Positions 1 to 8,214 of a stretch of 36,376 nt of DNA are shown one piece after another (the stretch's first letter is position 1; each line of letters opens with the position of its first letter). Source of the stretch: an uncultured Eubacteriales bacterium (GTDB lineage Bacteria; Bacillota; Clostridia; Peptostreptococcales; Anaerovoracaceae). Made by a program: the position numbers and the translations under genes. The notes under the pieces are model-generated. The model was not told the origin of the DNA. It saw only the letters and a list, made by a program, of their open reading frames with translations, and made no database searches. The stretch lies in the NCBI GenBank assembly GCA_900542565.1, contig UQOC01000019.1:1-36376 (forward strand), read 5' to 3'.

Positions 1-36
1 GAACAGGAATATCCTAAACTAAAACGACAACACAAG

Positions 37-79
37 GAGTTTGTCAAGCAAAAACCTACAGAGTTTGTCAAGCAAAAAC
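37..79. repeat. Two-copy 19-bp direct repeat
   Basis: The same 19 bases (GAGTTTGTCAAGCAAAAAC) occur at 37-55 and 61-79, a period of 24 bp. A short inverted repeat, GGAGTTT at 36-42 and AAACTCC at 76-82, brackets the pair. It lies upstream of the promoter of the kinase gene. It could be an operator, a leftover of a longer repeat array cut by the window edge, or chance duplication. No function can be assigned. Confidence 0.5.
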
Positions 80-118
80 TCCACAACAACTTGACACGGC
101 CCCCTGTCCGGCCATTGT

Positions 119-147
119 TTGACATTTCCTCCAAAAGAAACTATGAT
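119..147 (+). promoter_or_regulatory. Sigma-70-type promoter for the kinase/oxidoreductase pair
   Basis: A perfect -35 TTGACA (119-124) is followed after 17 bp by TATGAT (142-147). The start codon at 179 follows an AGGAGG ribosome binding site. Spacing and both hexamers fit a vegetative promoter for the two-gene operon 179-2839. Confidence 0.65.
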
Positions 148-178
148 GATAGTAACACTTTAAAGGAGGAAATTTCAT

Positions 179-1033
179 ATGGCAGAGCAGATAAGATATG
201 ACCTCAGCGACCTGGGAACTCCGCTGTTCTCCAGCCGCTCGTCACAGGTTTTCCAGCTCCGGGATCCGGATAAGCTCCTGAAACTTTTCAGGCCCGAAGT
301 GGATCAGCACTTGATTGATAATGAAGAGATAAACACGACCGCAACCTTTGAAAAAGGTATTTCTGCCGTAGAATGTTATGGCCAGGCGCAGGTTGACTGC
401 CCGGACGGCTTGGTGAGATCGGGACTTATAATAAAAAAGATACCCGGCCAGACCCTGATCGCCAGGGCCATGAAAAAACCTCTGACGGTTTTTTCTGCCT
501 CCGGTACCATGGCTGACCTGCACATAGCCATGCACAACACCCACACCGACAAGATACGCAGCTATAAAGAGCTGGTCAGGACCTCCCTGGACACAGTCAT
601 CATGTCTTTCCTCACCGGGGAAGAACGGGCTCAGATACTGGCCCGCCTTGACGCTCTGCCCGACGGAGACTCGGTGCTGCACCTGGACTATCACCCGGAC
701 AACATCATGTCCGATGGACAGAATATCAGCGTGATCGACTGGATGACATCGGCTTCCGGCGCTCCGGCGGCAGATGTGGCCGCCACCCTCTACCTGCTCA
801 ACGAAGGAGAGATGATACCGGGGCTCAGCCCGGCAGTGGCCTCTGTACTGGAATTTCTGCGGAAGTCCATATGCAAGAGCTATCTGAAAAAATACAAAGC
901 TATCTCCGGCATGACCGACGAAGAAATCCGGCCCTGGAGGCTGCCTTTCCTCATAGTGCGCCTGTCCATATGGTCCATAGACAGCGAAATAGACGATCTC
1001 CGGCGCAAGATCAGAGAGGAACTGGCAAGATAA
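179..1033 (+). CDS. APH/choline-kinase-fold phosphotransferase
   Basis: 284 residues, the usual size for the aminoglycoside phosphotransferase/choline kinase fold. Residues 168-175 (HLDYHPDN) are the Brenner-type catalytic loop with the catalytic Asp170 and Asn175. Asp187-Trp188 takes the place of the metal-binding Asp of DFG. Lys35 in LLKLF is a candidate ATP-contacting lysine in the N-lobe. The ATG at 179 has AGGAGG at 164-169. The stop is followed immediately by the ATG of the FAD enzyme at 1034, so the two are translationally coupled and probably act together. The substrate is unknown: this fold phosphorylates antibiotics, choline, sugars, homoserine and other small alcohols, and nothing nearby points to antibiotic resistance. 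The fold is sure, the substrate is not. Confidence 0.8.
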   Translation: MAEQIRYDLSDLGTPLFSSRSSQVFQLRDPDKLLKLFRPEVDQHLIDNEEINTTATFEKGISAVECYGQAQVDCPDGLVRSGLIIKKIPGQTLIARAMKKPLTVFSASGTMADLHIAMHNTHTDKIRSYKELVRTSLDTVIMSFLTGEERAQILARLDALPDGDSVLHLDYHPDNIMSDGQNISVIDWMTSASGAPAADVAATLYLLNEGEMIPGLSPAVASVLEFLRKSICKSYLKKYKAISGMTDEEIRPWRLPFLIVRLSIWSIDSEIDDLRRKIREELAR

Positions 1034-2839
1034 ATGAGTGACTTTGATAAGATCTGCAAAAAAGTACATAAGATCCTTCCCGATGCAGCCGTCACCGAGG
1101 AGAGAGGCTGTATCGTCCTCCGAGGCGAGGCCGACGACTGGAAGTCAATAGTCAGGGCGGGAGAAGCCGCCGTAAATAAGAAAAAATATCTCGGCGTCAT
1201 CAACGATATAAAACTGCGCGGTTTTTCCGAAGAAAAGGAAGAGCCTCCTTTCAGAGACCGGGCTCTTGACGGCCTGCGCCCCGATGTGCTGGTCATCGGC
1301 GGAGGTATCACCGGCTGCTCAGCTCTGCGCGAACTTTCCCGCAAATCACTTGACTTGCTGCTGGTGGAAAAAGGTCCCGATGTGGCTTCCGGCGCATCCA
1401 AAGCCAACGGAGGTGTCGTCCATGTGGGTATCAATTTTTCTGCAAGTTCCCAGAAACACCACTATAACCAGATCGGCAACGCCATGTACAGACAGCTTTC
1501 CGAAGAATTGGATGTGCCTTTTGAGCAGAAAGGCCAGGTCATGCTCTGCTGTGACAAATGGGAAAGGCTGCCCGTGTGGTTTCTGTGCAAAAACGGCCGG
1601 CGTCTTGGCATCCCCGGCGTCAGGTACATGAAGCGGGATGAGCTCAGGTCCATCGAGCCCCATATTCCTGATTTTGTAGACGGCGGCATGTATATGCCCA
1701 TCGGCGGCATTACCAGCCCTTATGAAATGACCATCGCTATGGCGGAAAACGCCGTCAAGAACGGCGCAAGTATCTCCTTAAATACCATGGTCGAATCAAT
1801 GAAAGTTGAGGGCGGCAAGATCGTAAGCGTGACCACAAACAAGGGAGTCATCTATCCCAAGATCGTCATCAACGCCGCCGGAGTCCACGCCGACCAGATA
1901 GCAGAGATGGCCGGCGACAGGACTTTTACCATCCATCCCCGCCGGGGCACGGACATCATCACCGACAAAAAAGCCGGCTACATGGTCAGGACCAGTATGG
2001 CCAAAGCTCCTTTCAGCATATTGCCCCAGGACAAATCCACCGTCAGAGGCGTGCCTTTTGGCAAGATCAGACTGCTGATAAACTCCTTTAACGGCAGCAG
2101 CCACACCAAAGGCGTAGGCCTCATCCACTCCATCCACGGCAATATGCTCATCGGCCCCAATGCTGTTGAAACTCCTTACAGGGAGGACACGGCCACTTAC
2201 AGGGATGAGGTTGAGAGCATAATAAAAATGCAGCAGAAGCTGGCCCCTGAGCTGAAAGCCAGCGATGTCATAGCATATTTCAGCGGCGTGAGAGCCGCCA
2301 CCTACGAAGAAGACTTTGTTGTCCGCAAAGGGATATACACCAAGAACATACTGGAAGCGGCCGGTATCCAGTCGCCGGGAGTGACTGCGGCTCCTGCCAT
2401 AGGTATCGACCTGGCCAGATGGTCGGTGGAGCTGCTTGAAGAAGATGGCGCCGCCGTCACCGACAATGAAAGCTTTGACCCTGTGCGCAAGGCCCCGCCG
2501 AGGCTCAGGGAAATGAGCGAAACTGAGCGGGACGCCCTCATCCGGCAGAACCCGGATTACGGAGTCATCGTCTGCCGCTGCGAAGAAATAAGCAAGGGCG
2601 AGATCCTGGACGCTCTCCGCTCCGGCCTGTGCGTGCCGACTCTGGACGGCATAAAGCGCCGTCTGAGGCCGGGCATGGGCAGGTGCCAGGGCGGCTTTTG
2701 CTCACCTCTGGTCATGGAGATCATCGCAGACTACCTGGGGGTGCCTCTTTCTGAGGTTAAGAAAAACGGGCCTCTGTCTTACATGACATTGGGCAGTTCC
2801 AAAGATCTTCAATCTGCCGTAACTTCACAGGACAAGTGA
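1034..2839 (+). CDS. GlpA-like FAD-dependent oxidoreductase with N-terminal BON-like and C-terminal BFD-like [2Fe-2S] domains
   Basis: 601 residues. Residues 1 to about 62 look like a BON-type alpha/beta domain (a VTEERGCIVLRGEADDW segment, then an alanine-rich helix and GVINDIK). The FAD-binding dinucleotide motif GGGITG is at 89-94, followed by the DAO/GlpA-like body with the ASGASKANGGVVH segment near 118-130. The C-terminus carries a BFD-like cluster motif: Cys514-x-Cys516 and Cys551-x4-Cys556. Anaerobic glycerol-3-phosphate dehydrogenases (GlpA) have the FAD plus BFD layout, but here there is no glpK, glpB-like or DUF1667 gene next door, and the partner is an APH-like kinase. It may oxidise a phosphorylated or 2-hydroxy substrate made by the kinase; that is inference. 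The extra N-terminal domain is unusual. Confidence 0.8.
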   Translation: MSDFDKICKKVHKILPDAAVTEERGCIVLRGEADDWKSIVRAGEAAVNKKKYLGVINDIKLRGFSEEKEEPPFRDRALDGLRPDVLVIGGGITGCSALRELSRKSLDLLLVEKGPDVASGASKANGGVVHVGINFSASSQKHHYNQIGNAMYRQLSEELDVPFEQKGQVMLCCDKWERLPVWFLCKNGRRLGIPGVRYMKRDELRSIEPHIPDFVDGGMYMPIGGITSPYEMTIAMAENAVKNGASISLNTMVESMKVEGGKIVSVTTNKGVIYPKIVINAAGVHADQIAEMAGDRTFTIHPRRGTDIITDKKAGYMVRTSMAKAPFSILPQDKSTVRGVPFGKIRLLINSFNGSSHTKGVGLIHSIHGNMLIGPNAVETPYREDTATYRDEVESIIKMQQKLAPELKASDVIAYFSGVRAATYEEDFVVRKGIYTKNILEAAGIQSPGVTAAPAIGIDLARWSVELLEEDGAAVTDNESFDPVRKAPPRLREMSETERDALIRQNPDYGVIVCRCEEISKGEILDALRSGLCVPTLDGIKRRLRPGMGRCQGGFCSPLVMEIIADYLGVPLSEVKKNGPLSYMTLGSSKDLQSAVTSQDK

Positions 2840-2941
2840 TACTGCAGGAGGGCCGTATATCCCGTCAGGCCATGCAATGCATGGCTTATTCTTTCCTGTG
2901 GAAAAAGATGATCGATGCCCTGCCCTGTCCTGCCCCAATAG

Positions 2942-2990
2942 AAAAGCCTCACTTTACACCTGATTTCAGGCAAATAGTGAGACTTTTTGT
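2942..2990. terminator. Rho-independent terminator between converging operons
   Basis: A hairpin with arms AAGCCTCACT (2944-2953) and AGTGAGACTT (2976-2985), one internal mismatch, and an inner CCTGA/TCAGG stem, followed by TTTTTG on the + strand and preceded by AAAA (so T-rich on the - strand). It sits between the stop at 2839 and the convergent aminotransferase stop at 3112 and can serve both sides. The rest of this 272-bp gap shows nothing else. Confidence 0.65.
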
Positions 2991-3111
2991 TTATCCGTCT
3001 TTGCCGCAGCAGAGATCCTGCCAATTCCAATGGCCTGACACCACATATCGAGTACAGGGAACCATATGAAACCCGGCACGGCTGTCCTTATCCTGGCCGC
3101 TGCATCAATTT

Positions 3112-4263
3112 TTACTTCATCATTTCTTCCATGAAGATCCCCACAGACGAACCCAGCTTAACCGGAACGCCGAGACGGTATAATGTCCTTTCTATGGCTG
3201 CCAGGGCGCACACCAGATCGTGGATGTCAGCATTACCCATGTGGCCTATCCTGAACATTTTTCCCGCATATGCGCCAAGTCCTCCGGCAACGATGATACC
3301 TTCTTCCTGCACCATTGATCTGAACTTGTTGTCATCAACTCCGTCCATATAGAGTACATTGGACAGAGTAGGCGCTTCATGGCCAGCTTCTGCCAGGATC
3401 TCAAAGCCCAGAGATCTGAGGGCGGCTCTCATTGCAGCCCCCTGTTTTTCGTGGCGTGCAAACCTGTTTTCCAGTCCCTCGTCCATTATGATCTGAAGGG
3501 ATTCTTTCATAGCCCAGATCAGGTTTACTGCAGGAGTGGCAAAATATTTGGAAGGATCATCCATGATAGGGATCCATTTTTCATAATCCACAAAGTATTC
3601 AGGGATAGTCTCTCCCAGGCTCTTTCTTCTGGCGAGGGATTTTTCGCCGGCAAAGACCAGCGCCAGGCCAGGACATACGCCGAAGGCTTTCTGAGAAGCA
3701 GTCAGAAGAACATCTATATGCATTGAATCCACATAAGATCTTGCGCCGGCTGTTGCCGCCACGCCATCTACTATGTAAATCGTGTCCGGGAATTTTTCGT
3801 GCATCATCTTGCCTATCTCTTCTATGGGCGCAAGTACGCCTGTGGCCGTGTCCACATGGGAAACCGTCATGGCAGCATAATGCTTTTCGCTCAGCTTCTT
3901 TTCTATCTGATCTATTGGCACGATCTTGCCCCACTGGCTCTGTATGACATCCACATTGAGGTTTTTTCTCTTTGCCACATCTATGAAACGGTCGCCGAAG
4001 TAACCATGAGAAACGATGAGGAGATTGTCTCCCGCTTTTGTGTTATTGGCAATGGCCATTTCCATGGCAAGGCTGCCGCTGCCTGCGATCACAAAAGCCT
4101 GTCCGCTGCAATCCATCAGCGTCTTGAGGTTTTCAATGACCCACTTGTAATCTTTGACAAAGTCAGGATCTCCAAAAGCGCATGTGTCGCGGCCCATCTG
4201 ATCCTGGATACTTCTCACCGTAGGCGTCGGCCCCGGTATCATTACGATTTTTCTGTTTATCAT
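3112..4263 (-). CDS. Class V PLP aminotransferase (alanine-glyoxylate / serine-pyruvate aminotransferase family)
   Basis: 383 residues. The start is the ATG at 4263, with AGGAGG seven bases upstream; an upstream in-frame ATG at 4287 lies inside the preceding gene and has no ribosome site. PGPTPT at 10-15, the GSGSLAME cofactor segment near 61-68, the VDG aspartate (Asp166) that contacts the pyridine nitrogen, and the Schiff-base lysine in TASQKAFG (Lys192) define the fold. The family transfers the amino group between alanine or serine and glyoxylate, pyruvate or related 2-oxo acids. It begins 13 bp after the homoserine dehydrogenase gene, so both are one operon. The pairing hints at a shared short-chain amino acid or semialdehyde substrate, but the exact donor cannot be read from sequence. 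Confidence 0.85.
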   Translation of the reverse strand: MINRKIVMIPGPTPTVRSIQDQMGRDTCAFGDPDFVKDYKWVIENLKTLMDCSGQAFVIAGSGSLAMEMAIANNTKAGDNLLIVSHGYFGDRFIDVAKRKNLNVDVIQSQWGKIVPIDQIEKKLSEKHYAAMTVSHVDTATGVLAPIEEIGKMMHEKFPDTIYIVDGVAATAGARSYVDSMHIDVLLTASQKAFGVCPGLALVFAGEKSLARRKSLGETIPEYFVDYEKWIPIMDDPSKYFATPAVNLIWAMKESLQIIMDEGLENRFARHEKQGAAMRAALRSLGFEILAEAGHEAPTLSNVLYMDGVDDNKFRSMVQEEGIIVAGGLGAYAGKMFRIGHMGNADIHDLVCALAAIERTLYRLGVPVKLGSSVGIFMEEMMK

Positions 4264-4276
4264 TTTTATCCTCCTT

Positions 4277-5311
4277 TTAAAGAACAAATTTATATCCTCT
4301 GTTTATGTTTATCACATCTCTCAGCAGGGCTGCAGCAGCGGCCTCTGTTCCCGATGCGCCGCCGGCCATCAGCAGTTCTCCGAGTGTATCCGAAACAAAG
4401 CGGACAGCTTTGTTTTTTCCTCTGACGCCATGGAAAAAATCGTCCGGCCCCACAGCCACCGGACCTGTCCACAGGTCAGTCCTGCCGTTTTCTCTTTTGA
4501 CTGCCCTGCCCATGAGCCTGTATCTGTATCCTGCTTTCTTCGCTTTCTGTATATCCTCTGTGGTCAGGCCTGATATTCCCTGCACCTTCACATGGTCCAG
4601 AGAGGCTTTAACCCCCATGTGCATTTTTGCCAATATCAAAAGTTTTATGGCCGTATCGTATCCTTCTATGTCAAGAGAAGGGTCAGCCTCTGCGATCCCG
4701 GACCTGACGGCATCTTCGAGGGCCTCCTGCAAACTTATCCCTTCTTGTTCCATCCTGTCAAGTATATAGTTTGAAGTCCCGTTAAATATCCCCTCTATTG
4801 TCTTGATCCGGGCTCCTGCCATGTCTGCCATGCCGCCGTTGACGGCAGGAAGGGCTCCGCCCGCAGTGCATCCGGCAGCAAACTGGACTCTGCGGCTTTT
4901 GGCCAGTTCTGTCAGTTCATCAAATGCCAGGAGCACGGGACCTTTGTCTGCCGTGACCACATTTATGCCGGCAGCCAGCAGTTTTCTGATAATATCAAGG
5001 CCCGGCTGGCCCGTCTTTTTGTTGGTGGGAGTTGCTACGACAGCCAGGTCTGTGATCCCTGAGGTTATGACGGTATCTGCGCTGATATTTGCGGAAAATC
5101 CGCCAAACCCGGACAATTCTGTGCCTGTTTTTGAAAAAGCTGCAAGTTCATCTGTATCTATCCCATTTTTATCACATATCCCGCCGTTACGGCCTGCAAC
5201 GCATATCAGGCTGACCGGCAGCCCATTCCCGGCAAGAAGATCTTTTTTCTCAGCTATGAGGCGGACAAATGCCTTACCTACGCCGCCGTATCCGAAAAGC
5301 GCTATATTCAT
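4277..5311 (-). CDS. Homoserine dehydrogenase (short form, no ACT domain)
   Basis: 344 residues. It has the Rossmann motif GYGGVG (7-12), TADKGP with Lys123, and the family signature around 205-223 (GIAEADPSLDIEGYDTAIKL) with Glu208, Asp214, Asp219 and Lys223 in the positions used for substrate binding and hydride transfer. The family interconverts aspartate semialdehyde and homoserine with NAD(P)H. The C-terminal ACT regulatory domain of many bacterial enzymes is absent, so feedback by threonine is not expected. The ATG at 5311 has AGGAGG at a good distance. There is no aspartokinase, homoserine kinase or threonine synthase nearby; it is instead paired with a class V aminotransferase, so a catabolic or side-pathway role is possible. 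Confidence 0.85.
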   Translation of the reverse strand: MNIALFGYGGVGKAFVRLIAEKKDLLAGNGLPVSLICVAGRNGGICDKNGIDTDELAAFSKTGTELSGFGGFSANISADTVITSGITDLAVVATPTNKKTGQPGLDIIRKLLAAGINVVTADKGPVLLAFDELTELAKSRRVQFAAGCTAGGALPAVNGGMADMAGARIKTIEGIFNGTSNYILDRMEQEGISLQEALEDAVRSGIAEADPSLDIEGYDTAIKLLILAKMHMGVKASLDHVKVQGISGLTTEDIQKAKKAGYRYRLMGRAVKRENGRTDLWTGPVAVGPDDFFHGVRGKNKAVRFVSDTLGELLMAGGASGTEAAAAALLRDVININRGYKFVL

Positions 5312-5400
5312 CTTATCCTCCTCTCATACTTGCCATGATTATCATACACCATTTTAAGAAAAACTTCATCAGTAATTTATCATGTTTAAAATTTTTATGG

Positions 5401-5466
5401 TATAATTAACCCATGACTTGTGCGGAGGCGGCAGCGGCAGATCCTCAAAATGCCGGCCTCCTCCCG
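5401..5466 (+). promoter_or_regulatory. Putative -10 box and GC-rich leader hairpin of alaX
   Basis: A TATAAT at 5401-5406 is a likely -10; no convincing -35 lies 16-18 bp upstream. The leader then contains a GC-rich stem: GGAGGC (5424-5429) pairs with GCCTCC (5456-5461) and GGC (5430-5432) with GCC (5452-5454), with one bulged G. It has no T-run, so it is not a terminator. I see no T-box motif. The hairpin may affect translation of the gene starting at 5493, but this is only a suggestion. Confidence 0.4.
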
Positions 5467-5492
5467 CCAGATCCGTTGCAAAGGAGTTTAAC

Positions 5493-6713
5493 ATGAAGAC
5501 CGACAGGCTTTTTAAAGAAAATGTTTACCTCAGAGAAACCGATGCCTGCATCACTGGTGTCTATGAAGAAAAAGGAAAGACCCTGGTCACCCTTGACCGT
5601 ACCATCTTTTTCCCCGCCGGAGGCGGTCAGTCGTGCGATCTGGGCACCATAGCCGGATACCAGGTCAAAGATGTATTTGAAAAGGATAATGACATTTTCC
5701 ATCATGTGATCTGTGATCCATGCGACCTTATGGAGGGCAGCCATGTGGAACTCATCATAGACTGGGATAGAAGGTTCGACAATATGCAGCGTCATTGCGG
5801 AGAACATATACTAAGCGGGATATTCTACAGAGAATACGGCGGCGTCAACCGCGGTTTTCATATGGGTGACCAATACATGACCATAGATATAAGTCTGGAA
5901 GACGACCCTTCCTTTACGGAAGTAACATGGGATATGGCCCTTCATGCCGAGCTTGAGACAAATAAGGTCATATGGCAGGATCTTCCTGTGGTATCCCGTC
6001 ACTTTGAAACAAAAAAAGAAGCAGAATGCCTGCCCATGCGCAAGGCATTAAATATAGAAAAAGATATAACCATAGTATGTGTCGGTTCTACAGATGAACC
6101 GGCTGACTGCGTTGCCTGCTGCGGCACGCATCCTTCCACCGCCGGACAGGTTGGGATGGTCAAGATATACAAGGTGGAAAACAATAAGGGCATGTTCCGT
6201 ATATACTTTGAGGCAGGCCAGCGGGCTTTTTCCAGATACCAGCGCCAGCACGACACCATTACGGCTTTGGAGAACAGCCTTTCTGCCGGCGGAGACGACC
6301 TACTCCAAAAATACAGATCTCAGCAGGAAAAAAACAGTCATGCGAGAAACAAGCTCCACTTCCTGACCAAAGAGGTGCTGCGTCGTGAAGCTGCCGATCT
6401 GAACAGCCTGCTTGAGGCAGCCTCCGGCATCATACCGCCAAGGCGCTACTCTATCCTCTCGGCAGATGATCTTGCTGCCCTGTGCAGGGATATATCTCCT
6501 CATGCAAAAGAGATCGCCTTTCTCATCCACCAGCCTACCAACACGGTATTTCTGTGTTCTGACGGCCATATAGACTGCGGCAGGCTGGTCAGAGAAAACG
6601 CCCATATTTACGGAGGAAAAGGCGGCGGCAACAAGACACTGGCACGGGCCATCTTTTCCAAGGATGAGTACATTGACATCTTTATAGATCTGATAGAGAA
6701 ACATCTGCGCTGA
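5493..6713 (+). CDS. alaX: Alanyl-tRNA editing protein AlaX (long form with DHHA1-like C-terminus)
   Basis: 406 residues. The start is the ATG at 5493, with AAGGAG at 5481-5486; earlier in-frame codons have no ribosome site. The zinc-binding editing-site motifs are present: HCGEH at 101-105 and C-x3-H (Cys209 to His213, in CCGTH). A PAGGGQ segment at 41-46 is typical of the AlaRS editing domain. The coiled region about 265-315 and the C-terminal GGKGGGNKTLARA segment match a DHHA1-like domain. AlaX-type proteins hydrolyse Ser- or Gly-tRNA(Ala) in trans. The gene stands alone between a divergent and a convergent neighbour. Confidence 0.9.
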   Translation: MKTDRLFKENVYLRETDACITGVYEEKGKTLVTLDRTIFFPAGGGQSCDLGTIAGYQVKDVFEKDNDIFHHVICDPCDLMEGSHVELIIDWDRRFDNMQRHCGEHILSGIFYREYGGVNRGFHMGDQYMTIDISLEDDPSFTEVTWDMALHAELETNKVIWQDLPVVSRHFETKKEAECLPMRKALNIEKDITIVCVGSTDEPADCVACCGTHPSTAGQVGMVKIYKVENNKGMFRIYFEAGQRAFSRYQRQHDTITALENSLSAGGDDLLQKYRSQQEKNSHARNKLHFLTKEVLRREAADLNSLLEAASGIIPPRRYSILSADDLAALCRDISPHAKEIAFLIHQPTNTVFLCSDGHIDCGRLVRENAHIYGGKGGGNKTLARAIFSKDEYIDIFIDLIEKHLR

Positions 6714-6740
6714 TGAGACTGCCGCACACTTTTGCACGAC

Positions 6741-6786
6741 AAAAAAACACACCTTGAGGCCTGCGCCGCAAGGTGTGTTTTTCTTT
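6741..6786. terminator. Bidirectional rho-independent terminator
   Basis: A perfect 10-bp stem, ACACACCTTG (6747-6756) with CAAGGTGTGT (6769-6778), has seven A in front and five T behind. It lies between the convergent stops at 6713 (+) and 6791 (-) and should terminate both transcripts. Confidence 0.9.
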
Positions 6787-6790
6787 AATA

Positions 6791-7894
6791 TCAACTTATC
6801 ACATACACATTAACCGATCTGGCTCCCCATGTGTAGCATTGGCTGAGATCTTCCATATAAAGATCCACCGTCTTTCCTTTGATGGCTGACCCCACATCGT
6901 TGGCTATGGCATATCCATACCCCTCGATATAAAGGAGCGAGCCCAAAGGTATCAGGTCCGGGTCAACAGCACATGTTCCGTAGGTGCATGCAAGTCCGTA
7001 AGATCCATGGGGATTTCCGGAAAAGTGATACGCAACTGCCCTGACTCCGCTGTACATGGTCTTGTACTGGAGACCGGACGGAATACCGGAGGAAATGTTC
7101 ATTCCTATCGAAATGATCTGATCCTGCTTCTCCGTTAAGACCTCAGATTCCGTAAGAGTCCTTGAAGCTTCAACGCCGTCGATATAAGTCACAAGATAAG
7201 TATTTTTTGTTTTTCCGGCGGCGCCTTGCTGCGTTACTTCTTTGTCTCCTATGGCAAGGCTGTAGTCATTCACATAACGGACTTCATAATCTGTGGTGAC
7301 TTCTTCTGTCACATAGTCCGTCGTGACCCTCTTTACCTGAAGCTCATCGCCTTTGACAAGCACATGATCCATAGCAGGCTCGACGATATCGTCTTCTCCG
7401 ACGGTTATCCCAAGCTCATCTATGAGATCTTTTACCGTAACAGGCATGGTCGTTACCACTTGAGTACGGCCGTCTGCCGTTACAGGGATGTCCACGGTCT
7501 TTTGAATGTTTATTTCCATTCCGTCTGTTATCACATCGTACATCTGCACATCTATGATATCCTGACCGTATACATAATCAATTTCGTGGTTTTCAATAAA
7601 ACTGTCTACTCTCAGGGAAGTCGTCTTGTACTCCCTTGAAGTGACATTGACGGAATCGTCAATGTTCACCGTGACCGTTTTAGGTGTCGCAAATCCTACT
7701 ATGACTAAGCTGATTGCTAAAGTGCAAACAGTAACCACAATGGCTCTTGAGATCTTTGGATGGTTCCCTCTGAACATATTTACCGTCTTTCTGTGGCCGA
7801 CAGTCTTTTCATCCAGGCGGCAGACGGCATTTCTGCATATGCCGAAGAACTTCTCCAAAAGAGTCTCGACCTTCCCTTTTGGTTTGTCTACCAT
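6791..7894 (-). CDS. Membrane-anchored DUF348/G5/3D-domain protein (YabE/RpfB-like)
   Basis: 367 residues. Start ATG at 7894 with AGGAGG six bases upstream. A cytoplasmic tail of about 45 residues is followed by one membrane segment (IVVTVCTLAISLVIVGFA). Then come DUF348-type repeats (TVNIDDSVNVTSREYKT..., VDSFIENHEI), a G5-like domain and a C-terminal 3D domain with the characteristic RAVAYHF, PLGSLLYIEGYG, ANDVGSAIKG and VDLY segments. The three aspartates of 3D domains in lytic transglycosylase-like proteins are visible. Family members are anchored outside the cell and are thought to act on peptidoglycan, in resuscitation or germination-type wall remodelling. The gene has its own promoter and is not part of an operon. 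Confidence 0.85.
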   Translation of the reverse strand: MVDKPKGKVETLLEKFFGICRNAVCRLDEKTVGHRKTVNMFRGNHPKISRAIVVTVCTLAISLVIVGFATPKTVTVNIDDSVNVTSREYKTTSLRVDSFIENHEIDYVYGQDIIDVQMYDVITDGMEINIQKTVDIPVTADGRTQVVTTMPVTVKDLIDELGITVGEDDIVEPAMDHVLVKGDELQVKRVTTDYVTEEVTTDYEVRYVNDYSLAIGDKEVTQQGAAGKTKNTYLVTYIDGVEASRTLTESEVLTEKQDQIISIGMNISSGIPSGLQYKTMYSGVRAVAYHFSGNPHGSYGLACTYGTCAVDPDLIPLGSLLYIEGYGYAIANDVGSAIKGKTVDLYMEDLSQCYTWGARSVNVYVIS

Positions 7895-7922
7895 AAGTCC
7901 TCCTATTCTTTGTGACTCGATA

Positions 7923-7951
7923 ATTTTACCACAAAAGGAGCCTTGAGTCAA
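7923..7951 (-). promoter_or_regulatory. Sigma-70-type promoter of the DUF348/3D gene
   Basis: On the minus strand, TTGACT (7951-7946) and TAAAAT (7928-7923) are separated by 17 bp, about 29 bp upstream of the start codon at 7894. The remainder of the gap up to 8147 contains no gene and no further clear signal. Confidence 0.6.
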
Positions 7952-8147
7952 AGAAAATGGGCATTTTTCAAGGTTTTGCAGACTTGTCCCGCGGTTTTTT
8001 TGTTGTTTTTGTGACGATTGTGTGGCGTTTGTCTGCGCATTTCCATATTATTACTTAATCTTACAATTTGAACCGTTCTCAGAAATGCCTGTATTTTCTG
8101 GCTGCATATCCTCGGATCTGTGTTCTGTAAAACAGATGTAACGCAAA

Positions 8148-8191
8148 ACCGCCGGTTTCAGATAAGCTTCATGTCATCGAAAACCGGCGGT
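8148..8191 (-). terminator. Terminator of the sigma-54 catabolic operon
   Basis: A perfect 11-bp stem, ACCGCCGGTTT (8148-8158) with AAACCGGCGGT (8181-8191) and a 22-base loop, lies 23 bp beyond the stop codon of the last gene of the minus-strand operon (8215). A short T-run follows in the minus direction; a better T-rich tail follows in the plus direction. Confidence 0.7.
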
Positions 8192-8214
8192 CTTGCTTTA
8201 TTTTATTTTTACGA

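Noticed and set aside
179..1033. Aminoglycoside resistance gene
   Set aside because: Only the general kinase fold is supported; coupling to an oxidoreductase points to metabolism and no mobile-element features are present.
242..1434. Long minus-strand frames opposite the kinase and the start of the FAD enzyme gene
   Set aside because: No ribosome sites and no recognisable domains; the plus-strand genes explain the region fully.
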